64,000 nt of DNA from Boesenbergia rotunda (GCA_024364735.1 JAGFNQ010002316.1:216678-280677), one strand, 5' to 3'. Counted from the first letter of the stretch, positions 13,375-25,660 are shown. A program made the numbers and translations. Notes: generated by a model from the letters alone, not told the origin.

Positions 13375-13388
13375 ACTCCCCCACACTT
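13375..13388 (-). other. Polypurine tract of LARD-Q copy 2
   Basis: The minus strand reads aagtgtgggggagt directly before the LTR start TGATAACC. This is where plus-strand DNA synthesis would be primed. Confidence 0.85.
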
Positions 13389-14776
13389 ACTTCTTGTACG
13401 TCCCGGGCAAGTAAATAAAACTCAAAGAAAATAACATATCTCCCAAACATTACATCCCCTATCAATACTTGAGGAATAATAAAAGAAAATTACTTAGGAT
13501 CATCAAGTCTCAAGAATCCATGTATTTATGGTTCCAAATCTCACATAAGTCAAAAACATGGTAATTTCATCAACTTGAATAAACTAAGCATGACAAAAAC
13601 CTCACAAGATGGATATATGCACTGATGCTCACAAAAATAATAAATATGGAAGTGGAGTTCTCTCAAAACATTCATGACATTGCACTACCATATGCTTGCT
13701 TATCTTCTACTTCTTCACTACTATAACATAAGTACACAAATCAAGAGGGCTTTTCAATGAATAATGATGAAATCACGTGCTAACAAAAGAACAAGAAAGT
13801 AGACTCAATGCACTACACATCAACCACTTACAACATCTCTCAAAATGCATGTATGGATTAACAACATAACTCTTGAATTTCTCTAAACAATAATATCAAA
13901 AGAGTACACATCAAGAAAATATTCCTTTTTGTTCATCACTAACAAAATCCCGAATGCTTCAGGAATTTTTTTTTTCATAGAGAGATTTTTTTTCATTCTT
14001 TTCTCTTTTTTTCACTTTTTTTCATCTTTATTATTTTTTTCTATCTCTCTTCTTTTTTTTCACATAGAGAGATTTTCTTTCTTTTTTTCACTTTTTTTTT
14101 CACACTAGCATTCGTCCATACACACTTGTCTCCCCCCCTCCACACTTAAAACTTGAGCGTCTCGCAAAAACTACTAAATATATATCAAAGTATGATAGCA
14201 TCTCAAACTGACAATAATAGAGGCCAATAATAGAGGCTAATAATAGACAAATAAAAATGTACTCATCATGCAATCACCCCATGCTTTCATCGCATGCTCA
14301 AGGAAAGAATAAGCTAACAAAGATATGACAGTAAGAATATAGTGACAATGAGAGGATCTGAAAGACAATGAAACATGAAATTAATAGGTGAAGCGCTCAC
14401 TAGTAACAGTAGCAAAGTAGAGGAAAAACTAAGAGTTCAACAAGAAAGGTTGCCTCCATCATATTCATGTAAGCTTATGCTATTGTAATTTCAAAAAGAA
14501 TCAAAGCAAGTTCTAGAGTGTCAAGTATCACAAATGCTATCACACATAAGAGGATTAAGGATAGGCAAGGCAATATCCTCACTAGGTGAACAATAAAATG
14601 TCATGCTTAATCCAACAAGATAGAGTCCATCACCACAACAATTAACTAAATGTAATTAATATCCCCAAGCATACCAAGGAAACCAAAACTCAATAATCAG
14701 ACTTAACCATCTTTTATGATTCTCAAAGCATAATAAAGGAACATGTAAGGAGATACAACTCGAAATCAAACAAGAT
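13389..14776 (-). other. 3' non-coding part of LARD-Q copy 2
   Basis: No gene is seen. A low-complexity poly-T/TTTTCTT stretch covers 13965-14103. A variant of the polypurine motif follows it near 14133-14147. Confidence 0.65.
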
Positions 14777-16999
14777 TTATTCAAAACCAAACAAAATGCA
14801 GAATGAGGAAACAAAGTATGAATGCAAAGTATAAAAGCAGACAAACATGCGAGCATAAACATAAAGAAAAATAAGAAAAGGAAAACAAAGGAACAAACTC
14901 CCCTTTATTCCTGGCGGCTGGAGGCGGTTAAGGAGTATCATCCATCCCAGCAGTGGTGGAGTTCGGGTAGTCGAGAGATTATTCCTCACGTGATCTATGT
15001 TGTAGTGCATTGCTTCCCCACACTTAAACTTCACAGAAAAATGTTCAGGTGGCCGAAGGCGATTAAGATGCAAGATCCACTTAAGAGAGTGAGTGCTACT
15101 AGTCAAAATTATAGCCACTCCTCCCTCTTGATGCTTTTTGGAAGTCCTTCCAAGAGGTTGGAGTCTGTTCAGATGGAGCACCCACTCCAGAAGTCTTCGG
15201 GACCCTGCAAAATCATGTAATACCTCTCTCAAGTGTGCAGGGTAAGAAACAAGTGTAATATCATCAATCTCTATATAAAAAGAATCGAAGTATGCATCAC
15301 ATCCAATGAAATTTATCTTGGGTACCTCTATTAGTTTTTCACCGTCATTATCTGCATAGGATGTGTCTAGTAATTCATCAGAACAAATAACATCAACACT
15401 AGGTACCTCAATGAAATTTTCACAATCAATTTCTAAATGAGATGTAGCAAGACATGCATCACAACCAATAAAATCAACATTGGGAACCTCTATGCAATTT
15501 TCACAATTATTTTTCACAAATGATGTATCAAGAATATCATCACAACAAGCAAACTCAACACTAGGTGTATCCAAACATTCACCACAATGAACAGAATCAA
15601 TTTTTGGTGCCTCTATAGTTTTTTCACAAAAAATTTCTACAGAAGATGTGTCAGTAAACTCATCACAAACAATAAAATCCAAGTGAGGTGCCTCTATTGA
15701 TTTTTCCAAGGGCATAAGAGGAATACTTACCTGATCGTGCTGAAGAATACCTGGAGATTCTACAAGAGTAGGTATAACTGTGGTCCCCTCCTGGTCAAGT
15801 ATATGCTCCACTTCAGGTTCAGGTTCTGGTGGACACTCAACTGAAATAGGTGATTCTTGGGTTCTTCCTTCCACCATGCAAGTCCCTACACTTCCATGCT
15901 AATCTTCTGAATTTTCTAATGTATCAAGAAATGTTGGTGGTCCCTGGGGCTCAGTGCACTCCCCTACACCAATAGGATCATCTCCAATGCATGCTTCCTC
16001 AACCATACCTGCAACAACCAAATTAGAAAAATTAGGATCATCAACAACTATATCATCACAAAATAAAAGTATAGAATGATCCTGTAAAGTTTCAGAATTG
16101 AATTCAAAACTATCACAAACTCTACTATCAATCTCCTCCAATGCCTCTAAACCAGTAGGAATGGGTGATTCTTGGGGCTCAGTGCAATCCCCTACACTCT
16201 CAATCCTATCATCTGGATCTCCTGATACATCAACCAATGATGGTGGTCCCTGGGGCTCAGTGCAATCCCCTACACCTATAGATTCATCTGATTGTCCTAA
16301 TCTTTGAGCTAGTATTTGATTCATTTGATTAACCAATTGTCCAAGGCGTCCTCCGATGTCTTGAAGCTTTTGTAGTTGTAAAATTTGTTGAAGAATCTCT
16401 TCTATCCTCTGTTGTTGAGCCTCATTCTCATTAGGATTCTCAAAACCTCTTTGATTGGTACAGGACTCTCGTTGATCTTGAAATGTGACATAAGGTTGTT
16501 GAAAATCAAGAGTAGACTGTGAATTCTGAAATTGGAGCTGTTGGGGCTGATAGGAGGGCTGAAATTGTTGCCGAAATGACTGATAATTAGGATGAAAGGA
16601 TGGTTGAACTAGCTGAGAATTATAGTCCTGAAAATTCTGGTTTTGAAGTAGAAATTGTTGTGGTGAGGACTGAAACTGAGTAGGCTGAAATCCTTGCTGT
16701 GGTTGTTGGAAATCTTGGAAATTTTACTGAAACTGCTGAAATGGTTGAAAATTTTGTTGAAAATTTGGATTGTACCCTTGCTGAAAATTCTGAAATTGTG
16801 GTTGAAACTACTGTGGTGGCTGATAAAATGGTTGCTGAAAATTTTAAAAATTTTGTTGGAACTGCTATTCTGGTTGACTCCAAGGTTGGTTTGGCTGAAA
16901 TTATTGATAAGGTTGCTGCAAATTCTGACAAGGTTGCTGGAAATTCTAAAAATACTGGTACTCTGCCATGGAACTGCTTGAATGAGTAGAAAAAATTTC
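14777..16999 (-). pseudogene. LARD-Q long ORF, copy 2 (start lost, several lesions)
   Basis: The expected start is ATT instead of ATG near 16999, and the Gln-rich part (17000-16337) is broken by stops and shifts. From 16336 to 14777 one frame stays open for about 520 codons with a single TAG at 15899-15901. It carries three copies of a (V)G(D/E)CTEPQ motif, acidic stretches, the cysteine-containing repeats of 24-30 residues, the REVLHDFAGSRRLLEW block, three L-(N/D)RL-x-P repeats and a long hydrophobic tail (FLIFLYVYARMFVCFY) with at least one plausible membrane segment. Function unknown. Confidence 0.75.
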
Positions 17000-17115
17000 C
17001 AATAGCCACCTACAGTCCTGGCCAAAAACAAACAAAGAATAGCAGCAAATGTATACAAATGATAAAGCAATCAAGAATAGAATCAAAAGATATAATTATC
17101 AAGGACCACTACATT

Positions 17116-17132
17116 CCCCGGCAACGGCGCCA
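17116..17132 (-). other. Primer binding site, tRNA-Asp, perfect
   Basis: The plus strand reads CCCCGGCAACGGCGCCA, identical over 17 nt to the 3' end of plant tRNA-Asp including CCA. On the minus strand it is therefore a perfect primer site, four bases inside the LTR. Confidence 0.92.
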
Positions 17133-17136
17133 AATT

Positions 17137-19208
17137 TGATAACCGTTTTTGTCGTGTCACGGTTTCAAATACAATTCAAGTATCAAACTCCTCTAAACTA
17201 ATATAGCATAGAGTAACTCGAGTCGTCTCCTAACGAATATAGTTGGTACAAGATAAATCTCAGGATTGTATTTTATTACTTTTGGGTTTTTGATATCAAA
17301 CTAGGGTTTGAATTTGAACGTAAAGACTACGAAAAGAAATAGCAAGCAGGTATGAAATCTAGTTCTAATTAAGGGAAGACAGTGCAGGTAATGAAATCTT
17401 AACCTGACTACAATTGCAGTAAAGAAAAGGACAATTATAAATTAAGCATCAACGAAACTAGACATGGAACAAAAACCTATAGCATTAAAGAAATTTACTC
17501 TCCTAACTTACTTGCATGTAATAAAGTCCTAAAACTTAAAGCAATGGGAAAAACAATCCAAAATAGAAGTTAAGCAACTAAGAAACATCACAATTGACAG
17601 TAATCATTCTAAGAGGCATTTAACCAAACACCATATGGATATGATTGAAATTGCTTTGAGTACGTGCCATTTGAATTGGGGAAATTCATCAAATACAAAA
17701 ATTCAATAATCAAACACAAACATTCATCAAATAAAAGCAATCTTCCACTAACAACGCAATTAAACCACCAGTTAATCCAATCTAATTAGCTGCTGCAAAA
17801 CTTCTATAGAAGACATGAACTGTCGAAAACATTTTGTAAAGGAATGAACTGCCGAAAGGAAATGATGAAGAGCTAAGCTGCTGAATTGAAACTAATGAAG
17901 AACTTCTGGAATTGAATTGCTATGAAGTAAGAATTGTTGTGTAGGAATTGAAACTGGTTACTGGATCTAATGCAGAAAAACAAAGCTGTGAAGAACTTAA
18001 TCTGCTGGAAATTTAAAAATAAAGGAATTGTTGTAAAAGGAACTATGAAGAAATTGCTGTAAGGGAATGGATTGCCGGCGGTGGAGTCGACTAGGGTTCG
18101 GAACCCCCAGAGCCCTAGCTTGTGATGGAGTGGAGAGTGGATGGAGAAGATCTGATCGAGTCGGGAACTCCTCAAACTGATCGATCGAAGCTCCGGTCGG
18201 CGGCGATGAAGTGGGTGGAATACCGCCGACGGTGAAGGTAGAGAAGATGGATTGAGACGGGAACCACTCGTCTGCAACTGCTTCTCCCCGATCATCCTCG
18301 CCTCTGTGGAGAAGATGAATTCGAGAGGATGAATGGATCCGTCTGTCGCAGCCAAGAAAAAACCCTGGATCGCGCGTGGGTTCAGCCAAACAACTCAAAC
18401 CTTGGGTTCAACCACAGGTCAGTCCAGCACTTGGTTCAGTCAGCTTGGGTTCAGTCTTGATTCAGCCAAATCAGCTCAGCAGTTGGTTTGGTCCATCCTG
18501 GGTTCGTTCCAGCTTGAATTCGGCTCAGCCCTTTGGTTCAGTTAACCCAGCTCAGCCCAACAGCACAGCAGTTAGGTTCAATCAGCCTTGGGTTCAGCCA
18601 CATGATGATGGAAACAACAGACGGCTGAGATCAATTTAGCTTCATCCAACGGTCAGATCTCTTCAGATCTGAACCAAACGACACAGATCTCAATCAATGG
18701 TACTGATCTACCTGTCCACCACTCGGATTAGCCAGACCAGTGGTGGATGGTCCAGATCTTTCCTTTTCTTGAATGGATGGTCTAGAACATATTGAGCTTG
18801 ATCTAACGGTCGGATTACTTCTGATTTCGCTGAAATTTTTAGATCTTGATCTATGGTCATGATTGACTCCATCTTGAACTCGGATTAACCAGAAGTTGAC
18901 CGATGGCTCAGATCTAGTCGTTCTCTGGAATGGACGACTCCTATTAATCCGATGCTTAATCCCTTTGATCTGGATCCAATGCTGACTCAAGTCTGACCCG
19001 ATTTGATCTAGGTCCATGATCATTTGAAGCCTAGGAAATGATATTCAAATTTAGTGCTAAAAAATATCCCAAATATACAAATATTTGAATTAAATGTCAA
19101 AATAGGGGAAATACATGAAACCTAATATAATTGCAAACTTAAGCATATAAAATGTAGATCAAACATGGATTTCAGAGCCTAAAATAATCACAAAAATGAT
19201 GGTTATCA
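17137..19208 (-). repeat. 5' LTR of LARD-Q copy 2
   Basis: 2072 bp, paired with 11398-13374. It starts on the minus strand at 19208 with TGATAACC and ends next to the primer site. Its U3 part (roughly 18650-19010) is dense in GATC words. Confidence 0.92.
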
Positions 19209-19213
19209 GGCCT

Positions 19214-19942
19214 CAGCCTTCCTCAAGTTCTCGCTTTCCCAATGCTGCCAGTAAATAGGCTTTTCAATCCCGTACCTTCAAGTTACTCTCCTGCCGATCG
19301 ATTGACGTTCCGTTTCTAGCCGAGCACTGCCCCTCCATCATGGAGATAGTCACTTTCTACAACCTTGGCTTTCTTCTCTTCTTGGAGCGGACTATTAACT
19401 ATGATCTTGTCTCGGAGTTTTACAATTATCTTCATCAAGGGCCTCAAGGAGGCTTTGAATTCACCACCCACGTAGCAAAGAGGAATCTCGATTTCTCTTA
19501 TGAGATTCTAGAGGAGTATCTAGGGGGTTGACGATCGCCCAACCTGTATTCTATTTATCCTGAACTCCCAGACCCGTTGTTGGCTCTTTTTGCCGATGTT
19601 ACCCTCGACACCATTTATCAGCATTTCTTTGGACATCCCCGCCCAGCCAGGCTTGATGAGTTGGGTCCTGATTTTCGGACTTTTGCAGCCCTACGACTTG
19701 CTCCTGTTGACTACATCCTTTTCAAGATAATCACAAATTGCATCTTGCCTATCACTTCAAAGCCTTTGACCGAGATCCGTCCCTATCATTACCTAATGCT
19801 CTATAGTATGCACTGCCGCATGGACTTTGACATCATGGAGAGTATTTTTCAGTCCATTCTATCCTATAGGGAGCCGAGCCGACGCACAGTCTATATGCCT
19901 TTTTATCATGTCATCATCGACTGACTTATGTCAGTAGGTGTT
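19214..19942 (+). pseudogene. Extra ORF of Sirevirus S, middle part (putative plant transposon protein-like)
   Basis: It continues the frame of 11316-11397 across the ggcct TSD. The frame carries TAG at 19256-19258, TGA at 19529-19531 and TGA at 19922-19924. Readable segments include LVSEFYNYL, a THVAKRNLDFSYEILEEYLG motif and a second part with RTFAALRLAPVDYILFKIITNCILP and YHYLMLYSMHC. This pattern (an FYxxL motif, then a region entering an I-x-x-(Y/F)LG motif, then a Leu-rich helical part) resembles the uncharacterised plant transposon-associated domain of large retroelement ORFs. The assignment rests on memory of the family, not a search. The ORF is interrupted at 19943 and resumes in frame at 26606. 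Confidence 0.5.
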
Positions 19943-21282
19943 TGTAACGCCCGCCCTTATATCTACTCTCGGGGTGGGGTTACGTACTAGTCATTCATTT
20001 TACATAATAAAATTTTAACATAAAATAAAAGCAAGAGTGCAAGGACTAAGTGCTGAGCATGCTTGTCTAAAACTGTCAAGTGATATTTACAAGTGCTAAG
20101 CATACTAGTCAGTACATATCAATCAAATATCATGCTTGAATCATTAGAACATCATTTGAAATATTTTAATCAAGAGTTATTCTATAACATGATAGGTTCA
20201 CATATTATTTCAACTCATAACATAATCAAACAAAAGCAAGTATATGAGAATTCCAAGTGTAATCACTATCATACAATATCAAACCTAATCACTAACATTC
20301 ATTGTTGAAGAAAACATCATCATAAGCATAGTAATGTAGATTATAAAATCTTTCTTTCCCGAGCCACCGCCCCACACATCTTCAGCCCTCCTGCCTCTTC
20401 CTTTAGTTTAAGTGTCCCTTACCCTTATCTGTAGCATAAGACAACACATAAACTAGTAAGCACAAATGCTTAGTAAGGATCCTGTCCTACTCGCAAAATC
20501 CATACAAAAGAATACAACATGTACACATAAGGAATCATAAGCATGAGTTTATCATAGCATACTAAAAATTAAAGTTTCTAAGCATGCAGTATAAAATACC
20601 TTAAGCATACCCTTCACATATAATAAATATTTTCAAAACAATTCCATAAAGGTATTACTTAAAAATATATCAACATCATATAGGGCCCAGTTGTGTACCA
20701 CATAATGCGCGTTCCCTAATGAATTGGGGTAGCGAGCCACCAACCAATTAGAGCAGGACCCTTCCGTCCTACCGGAGCCATGACCTTAAGTTAACATGTA
20801 CCCCGGATTTGTTTAACGACCCCCTTCCGAGTCGGGTACACAACTCTCAAAGTAAAATACTTATCATGCTTTTACATATATGCTAAGGAGTACTCCAAAT
20901 CCACTCTCAAGGGACACACCACTCTTCAAGGGTGCTCATGATCCCGTAGGGACACACCACACAATATAAGGGGTGCTCTTGATCTCATACTTAGTGGAGT
21001 ATCCTTTCAAGCATTTCATCATACACATCACATGCGATTCATAAAGGGTGCCCCATGGGCTATATAAACATGCTCATACATACATCATATTTCAACCACT
21101 TACACATACCTATATATGACAAGATTGGTCACATAAATCATATTCATGCCATAGGAAGTGGTAGCATGCTTCATGAGTCAATTGAGTTCTTCTTAACCCT
21201 AAACCTAAGGTTTTGGCCGAAAGTCAAGGGTAGACGTAACTTAGGTTTTTGACATCAAACAATCCATACAAGTATCATATCT

Positions 21283-21700
21283 ATATACATCATGTATCAT
21301 ACAAAGCATAGCATACATCATGGGATAATCAACCTTCACAAACCTAATGTTCCATGCTTTGGTCGAATATCACATGCTAGGGAAAAATTAAGTTTTCCGA
21401 TCAAACATTCCATTTAAACATCACTTGCATATACATATCATCATCCCAAACATAAGCATATCTCATAGGGTACATCCCATACAATCATCACATATATATA
21501 TATATCATGTATCATACTAAGCATAGCATACATCATGGGGTAATCAACCTTCACAAACCTAATGTTCTATGCTTGGCCGAATATCACATGCTAGGGGGAA
21601 GTTAAGTTTTTCAATCAAACATCCCATTTAAACATCCCATGCATATACATATCATTATCCCCAAACATAAGCATATCCTATAGGGTATTCTAACCTTCAC
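21283..21700 (-). repeat. Imperfect ~200-bp tandem duplication inside the solo LTR
   Basis: The block from the catgtatcatac word through cataagcatatc occurs at about 21290-21475 and again at about 21505-21690 with a few substitutions. A degenerate third start (ccttcacaaaccctaac, then ggccgaat) follows near 21693. It also contains an (at)n run near 21493-21505. Confidence 0.7.
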
Positions 21701-22049
21701 AAACCCTAACTTTAGGGTGTTGGCCGAATGGTGTAGGGTAGGGGAAATTAGGGTTTTTGTAACCAATCATTTATACAAACACCTTGTCTACACTATCATA
21801 TAATACACTAAACATAAAATACATCATAGAGAAATTCAACTCTTAAATCCCAAATTTCCTTGCCTTGGCCGAAACTTGTAGGGGGTGCAAACCCTAGTTT
21901 TTGTTATCACAACTTGAAGGAAAATCAACATACATATATGTTGGTGCAGAAAGCACCCAAGTCAAACCTAGGTTTTGATATTGACAAAAGGGTTCAAAAG
22001 TTAAGGGTTAGTCGTTGTCTAACAAGTTTTTTGAGTTTACAGGAAAAGC

Positions 22050-22290
22050 CCTAGCGAAAGAATGCTAGGCACTGGCGAAGGACTGCCAGACAGGAAAAGA
22101 CCTAGCAAAGGGCTGCTAGGCTCTGGCGAAGGACTGCCAGAATGGACAAGCCCTAGCAAAGGAATGCTAGGCACTGGCGAAGGACTGCCAGACAGGAAAA
22201 GCCCTAGCGAAGGGCTGCTAGGCACCAAGCGAAGGGAAGCTTGGCAACTCAAGACCTAGCGAAGGACTGCCGGGCAAAAGTCCAACTGGA
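22050..22290 (+). repeat. Tandem array of inverted-repeat words, ctagc(g)aaagg...gctagg and ctggcgaagg...gccag
   Basis: About four double units of roughly 55 bp. Each holds two short inverted repeats, CCTAGC...GCTAGG and CTGGC...GCCAG, with gaagga(c/a)t between the arms. It is homologous to the arrays at 52574 and 58300. Confidence 0.85.
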
Positions 22291-22534
22291 GGAACCGGTT
22301 GGCATCAGGTAAATTCTCCCGAGAGGAGTAGGTGAGGACGCGTTCCCCTAGAGGGAACATTAGGCGTCGGTTCGACCTAGGGCTCCATTTTGGAGACCCA
22401 AAGTCAGAACCAAGACAGCCAAGGCTGTGTAAGATTAACTTATTAATTGCTATTTTGGACTAACCCTGGATGCAGGACCGAAGGACTGTGTTTCTGCAGC
22501 TCAGAGAGCCTCAAAGGAGTGAGGCAGCAGCTGA

Positions 22535-22885
22535 GCAGGGCGCCCCGGATGTTTCGGGCGCTCCAGAGTCAACCCAAAGTCAGCAGAGCAAGTAAACGCC
22601 CCGACAGCAGCACATTTGGGGGCGCCCCGGATGTTTCAGGCGCCCCGCGCGCATCGGGCGCCCCGCGTGTCGCGGGCGCCCACTGTGCCACGCCACTGGC
22701 AGCTGCAGCGGCTCACCCTCGCGAAGAAGATGAAGCCTTGACCGGTCAACCCGGGCGCCCCGCGCGCGTCGGGCGCCTCAATCAACTGTTATCCCGAAGT
22801 CGAAGCGATCAGTCACGACCGAGAGCACGCCGGATCACAAGCCACGTGGGGGGGGGGGGCGCCCCGAGCATCCCGGGCGCCCCCA
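22535..22885 (+). repeat. GGGCGCCCC-rich array
   Basis: GC-rich stretch with at least ten gcgcc/ggcgcc words spaced 15-25 bp apart in runs, plus an 11-G homopolymer near 22848. It corresponds to the array upstream of the TATA box in element E LTRs. Frames open through it (for example 22447-22896) are repeat artefacts. Confidence 0.8.
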
Positions 22886-24574
22886 GCCCTATATAAAGGA
22901 CCCTCGACCCTCTTCTTCAGAATCAATTCTTCAGACACTTCCACGTGTTAGTGATATGAGAGAAGTGTCCTAAGGCAATCGCCTTATGATTGTAAAACAT
23001 TTATATTAATAAATGATAATTCACTATTTGAGTATACATGCTTGTGTATTTGATTGGGATCTTAAACTCATCTACTGAATGTCCGCAATACAACTCACAG
23101 CATAAGAGAATTTGTGATGAGATCACAACTAGTGATTATCTCTAAATGCGCAAATGTGAAGTATTGAAAATATCCCTAGTCGATGAATTGATAAAAATGG
23201 ACACTATCAATTCTGTTGAGACTAGCATGGGTTATTCTCTAATCAGCTGATTCTCACTGGCTGGTGACATTGGGATGTCCGGAGATAAACATGGATGCTA
23301 GTTAAGGGAACTAGTTCATTGGAGTGACTAGCTGTAAGACTTCATATGAGAATCTACATGTAGATATGTCAATGAAGATCTTACTGCGGCTTAAGTGCGA
23401 TGTTCCTTTGACTTGCGGTGTTCAAGTGGTCTTGGTCATAGAGATTTATACTTTGACATCTTAAGCAAGCATCTCCAAGGAGGTGTGGACCCAGGATGAT
23501 CGGGTATAAGCCGAAGTGCCCGAAGATGTTTGAACAGCCTACAAAGGATTCACCACTCCTTGCGAGGAGATGTATACCCAGGCCTATCGTCGGATTGTTA
23601 CTCAAAGCCTCTGGCCAGAGCATATCATGTTTAGAGATTGAGTCTCTTAAATACATGAGAGTAATTAGAAATCCAAAGGACGAGAAAGATACTACTTGGG
23701 CTAGGTGTGACGTAGTCAGCCTAGTGGGGACTGACACAAATAGACCGTGTCCTGAACCAAGTGGGTATAAGATGGTGAAGGGAATGGGGCACGATTCATT
23801 AGAGCTGCTGAAGGGTTTCAGAATTACTTCTGAGGTCAAACCGTTGATCTTTCGATTAATTGGGGGTCATGATGTACTACTAGGTGCCACTCATGATCGT
23901 TCTATGATTAGTTGATTATAGACGGCCAACATAAATCGAAAGCCTATTTAGTCACACGCACTACGAGTAATCCGAGGGATTTAAAATGAGTTGAAAATTG
24001 GATTTTCCAATCAAGAGAAATAAGTCGAATCTGAGTTAATCAGAGGCGCAACGGAAACTTAAAATGGCTAAGTCTTTTGAAGGCTTATCGGGCGAATTAA
24101 ATGAGTTTAATTCGCGATCGGTTCGGCTCGGTTTGGCCGGCCAAAGAGGGTGCCAACCCTCTTTGGTTTGGCCGGCCATTAAAAGGAGGATAAACCAATT
24201 TATTTGGTTTAATTAATAAAATAAATCTAGCGCGATTTGTTTTATAAATTATGGATAAATAAATTTGTGTAAAGAAATTTATATAAATAAATTTATAGAA
24301 ATTTATTCCTTTTTTTTTGGAAATTAAAATGATCCATGGAATGATTTATTTTAATTTTATAAAATCAATTATGAATTGATTTTTCTATAATAAAAAGGTT
24401 TATAAATTTCTTATGAAATTTATTCCATAATAAAAGGAGAGAAGGTATTTGTTTTATTATAAAATTAGTTATAATAAAACTTAGCTAAAACGGAATAATT
24501 AATAAGAGAATTTATAGGATAAATTTCTTATGTAAAATTCCGTTAAAGAGGAGACTTGGCAAGGGAGAAGCAAC

Positions 24575-24582
24575 TATATAAG
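24575..24582 (+). promoter_or_regulatory. TATA box of the inserted LTR
   Basis: ctatataagg lies 1.63 kb into the inserted segment and about 60 bp before a CT-rich leader, the normal place for an LTR promoter. Confidence 0.5.
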
Positions 24583-24786
24583 GAACCAAAGGCAAGCCTT
24601 GAATTCCCAATCAATTAATCAAGAGATTAGTTGCTCCCTCTCTCTCTCTCTTCTCCTAGGGTTAGGGCCGGCGCCCACTTCTTCTTGCAAGGGCCGGTGC
24701 CTCTCTCTCATGGAAGCCACAAGCTTCTCCCTCGCGGTGTGCCGTGACAAAGCAGCAGGCGGCCTGCTGCTTCTCCCCGACGCAGA

Positions 24787-25075
24787 GAATTTGCATGCAA
24801 CGGAAAAGCCACTTTCCGTTTTAATCAATTTGCATGCAACAGCAATTTGCATGCAACGGAAAAGCCACTTTCCGTTTTGGGCAATTTGCATGCAACGGGA
24901 AAGCTACTTTCCGTTTTGATCAATTTGCAAGCAACGGGCAATTTGCATGCAACGGCAATTTGCATGCAACGGGAAGCCACTTTCTGTTTTGATCAATTTG
25001 CATGCAACGGACAATTTGCATGCAACGGGAAAGCATGACTTTCCGTTTTGATCAATTTACATGCAACGGGAAAGC
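24787..25075 (+). repeat. Minisatellite with TTGCATGCAA core
   Basis: Around ten copies of aatttgcatgcaacgg, alternating with a(a)agccactttccgttttg(at)c. Eight keep the perfect palindrome TTGCATGCAA; one reads ttgcaagcaa and one ttacatgcaa. The array lies about 200 bp downstream of the TATA box, so inside the predicted transcript. Confidence 0.9.
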
Positions 25076-25479
25076 AAGGTTTCCCGTTCTGTACATGAGT
25101 CTTCTTGGCTGAAAGGCGCAAATCATCTTCCTCCTTTTTGCCGGAATTGTGATTCCGGCCAATCTAGATGGTGAGTTTTTCGATGTGATTACTTATCTCT
25201 TGATTTTTCTTATCGCGCCTTTAGAGAATCTAGTAGTTCTCGTCGGCACAAAACTCGTGACTTTGCGAAGTCATCCCGAAGAGAACTCGGCGTGGACGCG
25301 AATAGAGGCGAAGCTTCCAAGGGACGCTACGGTTGGATCTCGTCCCTTACTTCGAGTTACGAGAGGTACTTAGTAAAAGTTTGCGGAAAACTTTGTCATG
25401 ATCTCAATTTCGGAAAAAAAATTTTCAATTATGGAAACTTTCGAATTATAATAAATTTTAGATTTAGGAATTTCAAAGT

Positions 25480-25660
25480 TTGGAAATCCTCATGAAATTT
25501 CGCAAACGTTTGAAATTTTCTATTTTCTGAAATTTTATAATAATTTCGAAATCTTCCCAAAATTGGAAAGTTTCCAAAGATGGGAAGATTTCGAAATTAT
25601 TATAAAATTTCAGAAAATAGAAAATTTCAAACGTTTGCGAAATTTCATGAGGATTTCCAA
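25480..25660. repeat. Near-perfect palindrome with 80-bp identical arms
   Basis: 25480-25559 is the exact reverse complement of 25581-25660, with no mismatch by direct reading. The 21-nt spacer (25560-25580) itself contains ttggaaa-g-tttccaa. The flanks (aaag / taat) show no TSD. Confidence 0.93.

Larger units (their letters stand above)
11398..19208 (-). mobile_element. Pol-less LTR retrotransposon LARD-Q copy 2 (LTR subfamily B), complete
   Basis: Complete minus-strand element. LTRs are at 11398-13374 and 17137-19208, both TGATAACC...GGTTATCA, with perfect 8-bp terminal inverted repeats. The primer site is at 17116-17132 and the polypurine tract at 13375-13388. The TSD ggcct is at 11393-11397 and 19209-19213. 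The internal region is 3762 bp, with one degenerate ORF homologous to LARD-Q copies 1, 3 and 4 and no pol. The LTRs differ from subfamily A in their U5 half but share words in their U3 start (for example ggcttcaaatgatca), so the two are related lineages. Confidence 0.93.
22946..25659 (+). repeat. LTR-like insertion inside the Sirevirus solo LTR (boundaries uncertain)
   Basis: It starts TGTTAGTGATATG directly where similarity to the host LTR stops. It has its own TATA box (tatataag, 24575-24582) followed by a pyrimidine-rich leader (ctctctctctctctt at 24632), an arrangement like the Copia A LTR. The right side abuts a palindrome, after which host LTR sequence resumes near 25660. I found no TSD (ccacg on the left is not repeated on the right), and about 150 bp of host LTR is missing. 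A copia-type LTR inserted with a deletion is the best reading. Confidence 0.5.

Noticed and set aside
22447..22896. 149-residue ORF, and similar ones at 53197-53520 and 58923-59300
   Set aside because: Frames created by GC-rich tandem repeats in Sirevirus LTRs (for example GALSSQ from an 18-bp unit); open on both strands.
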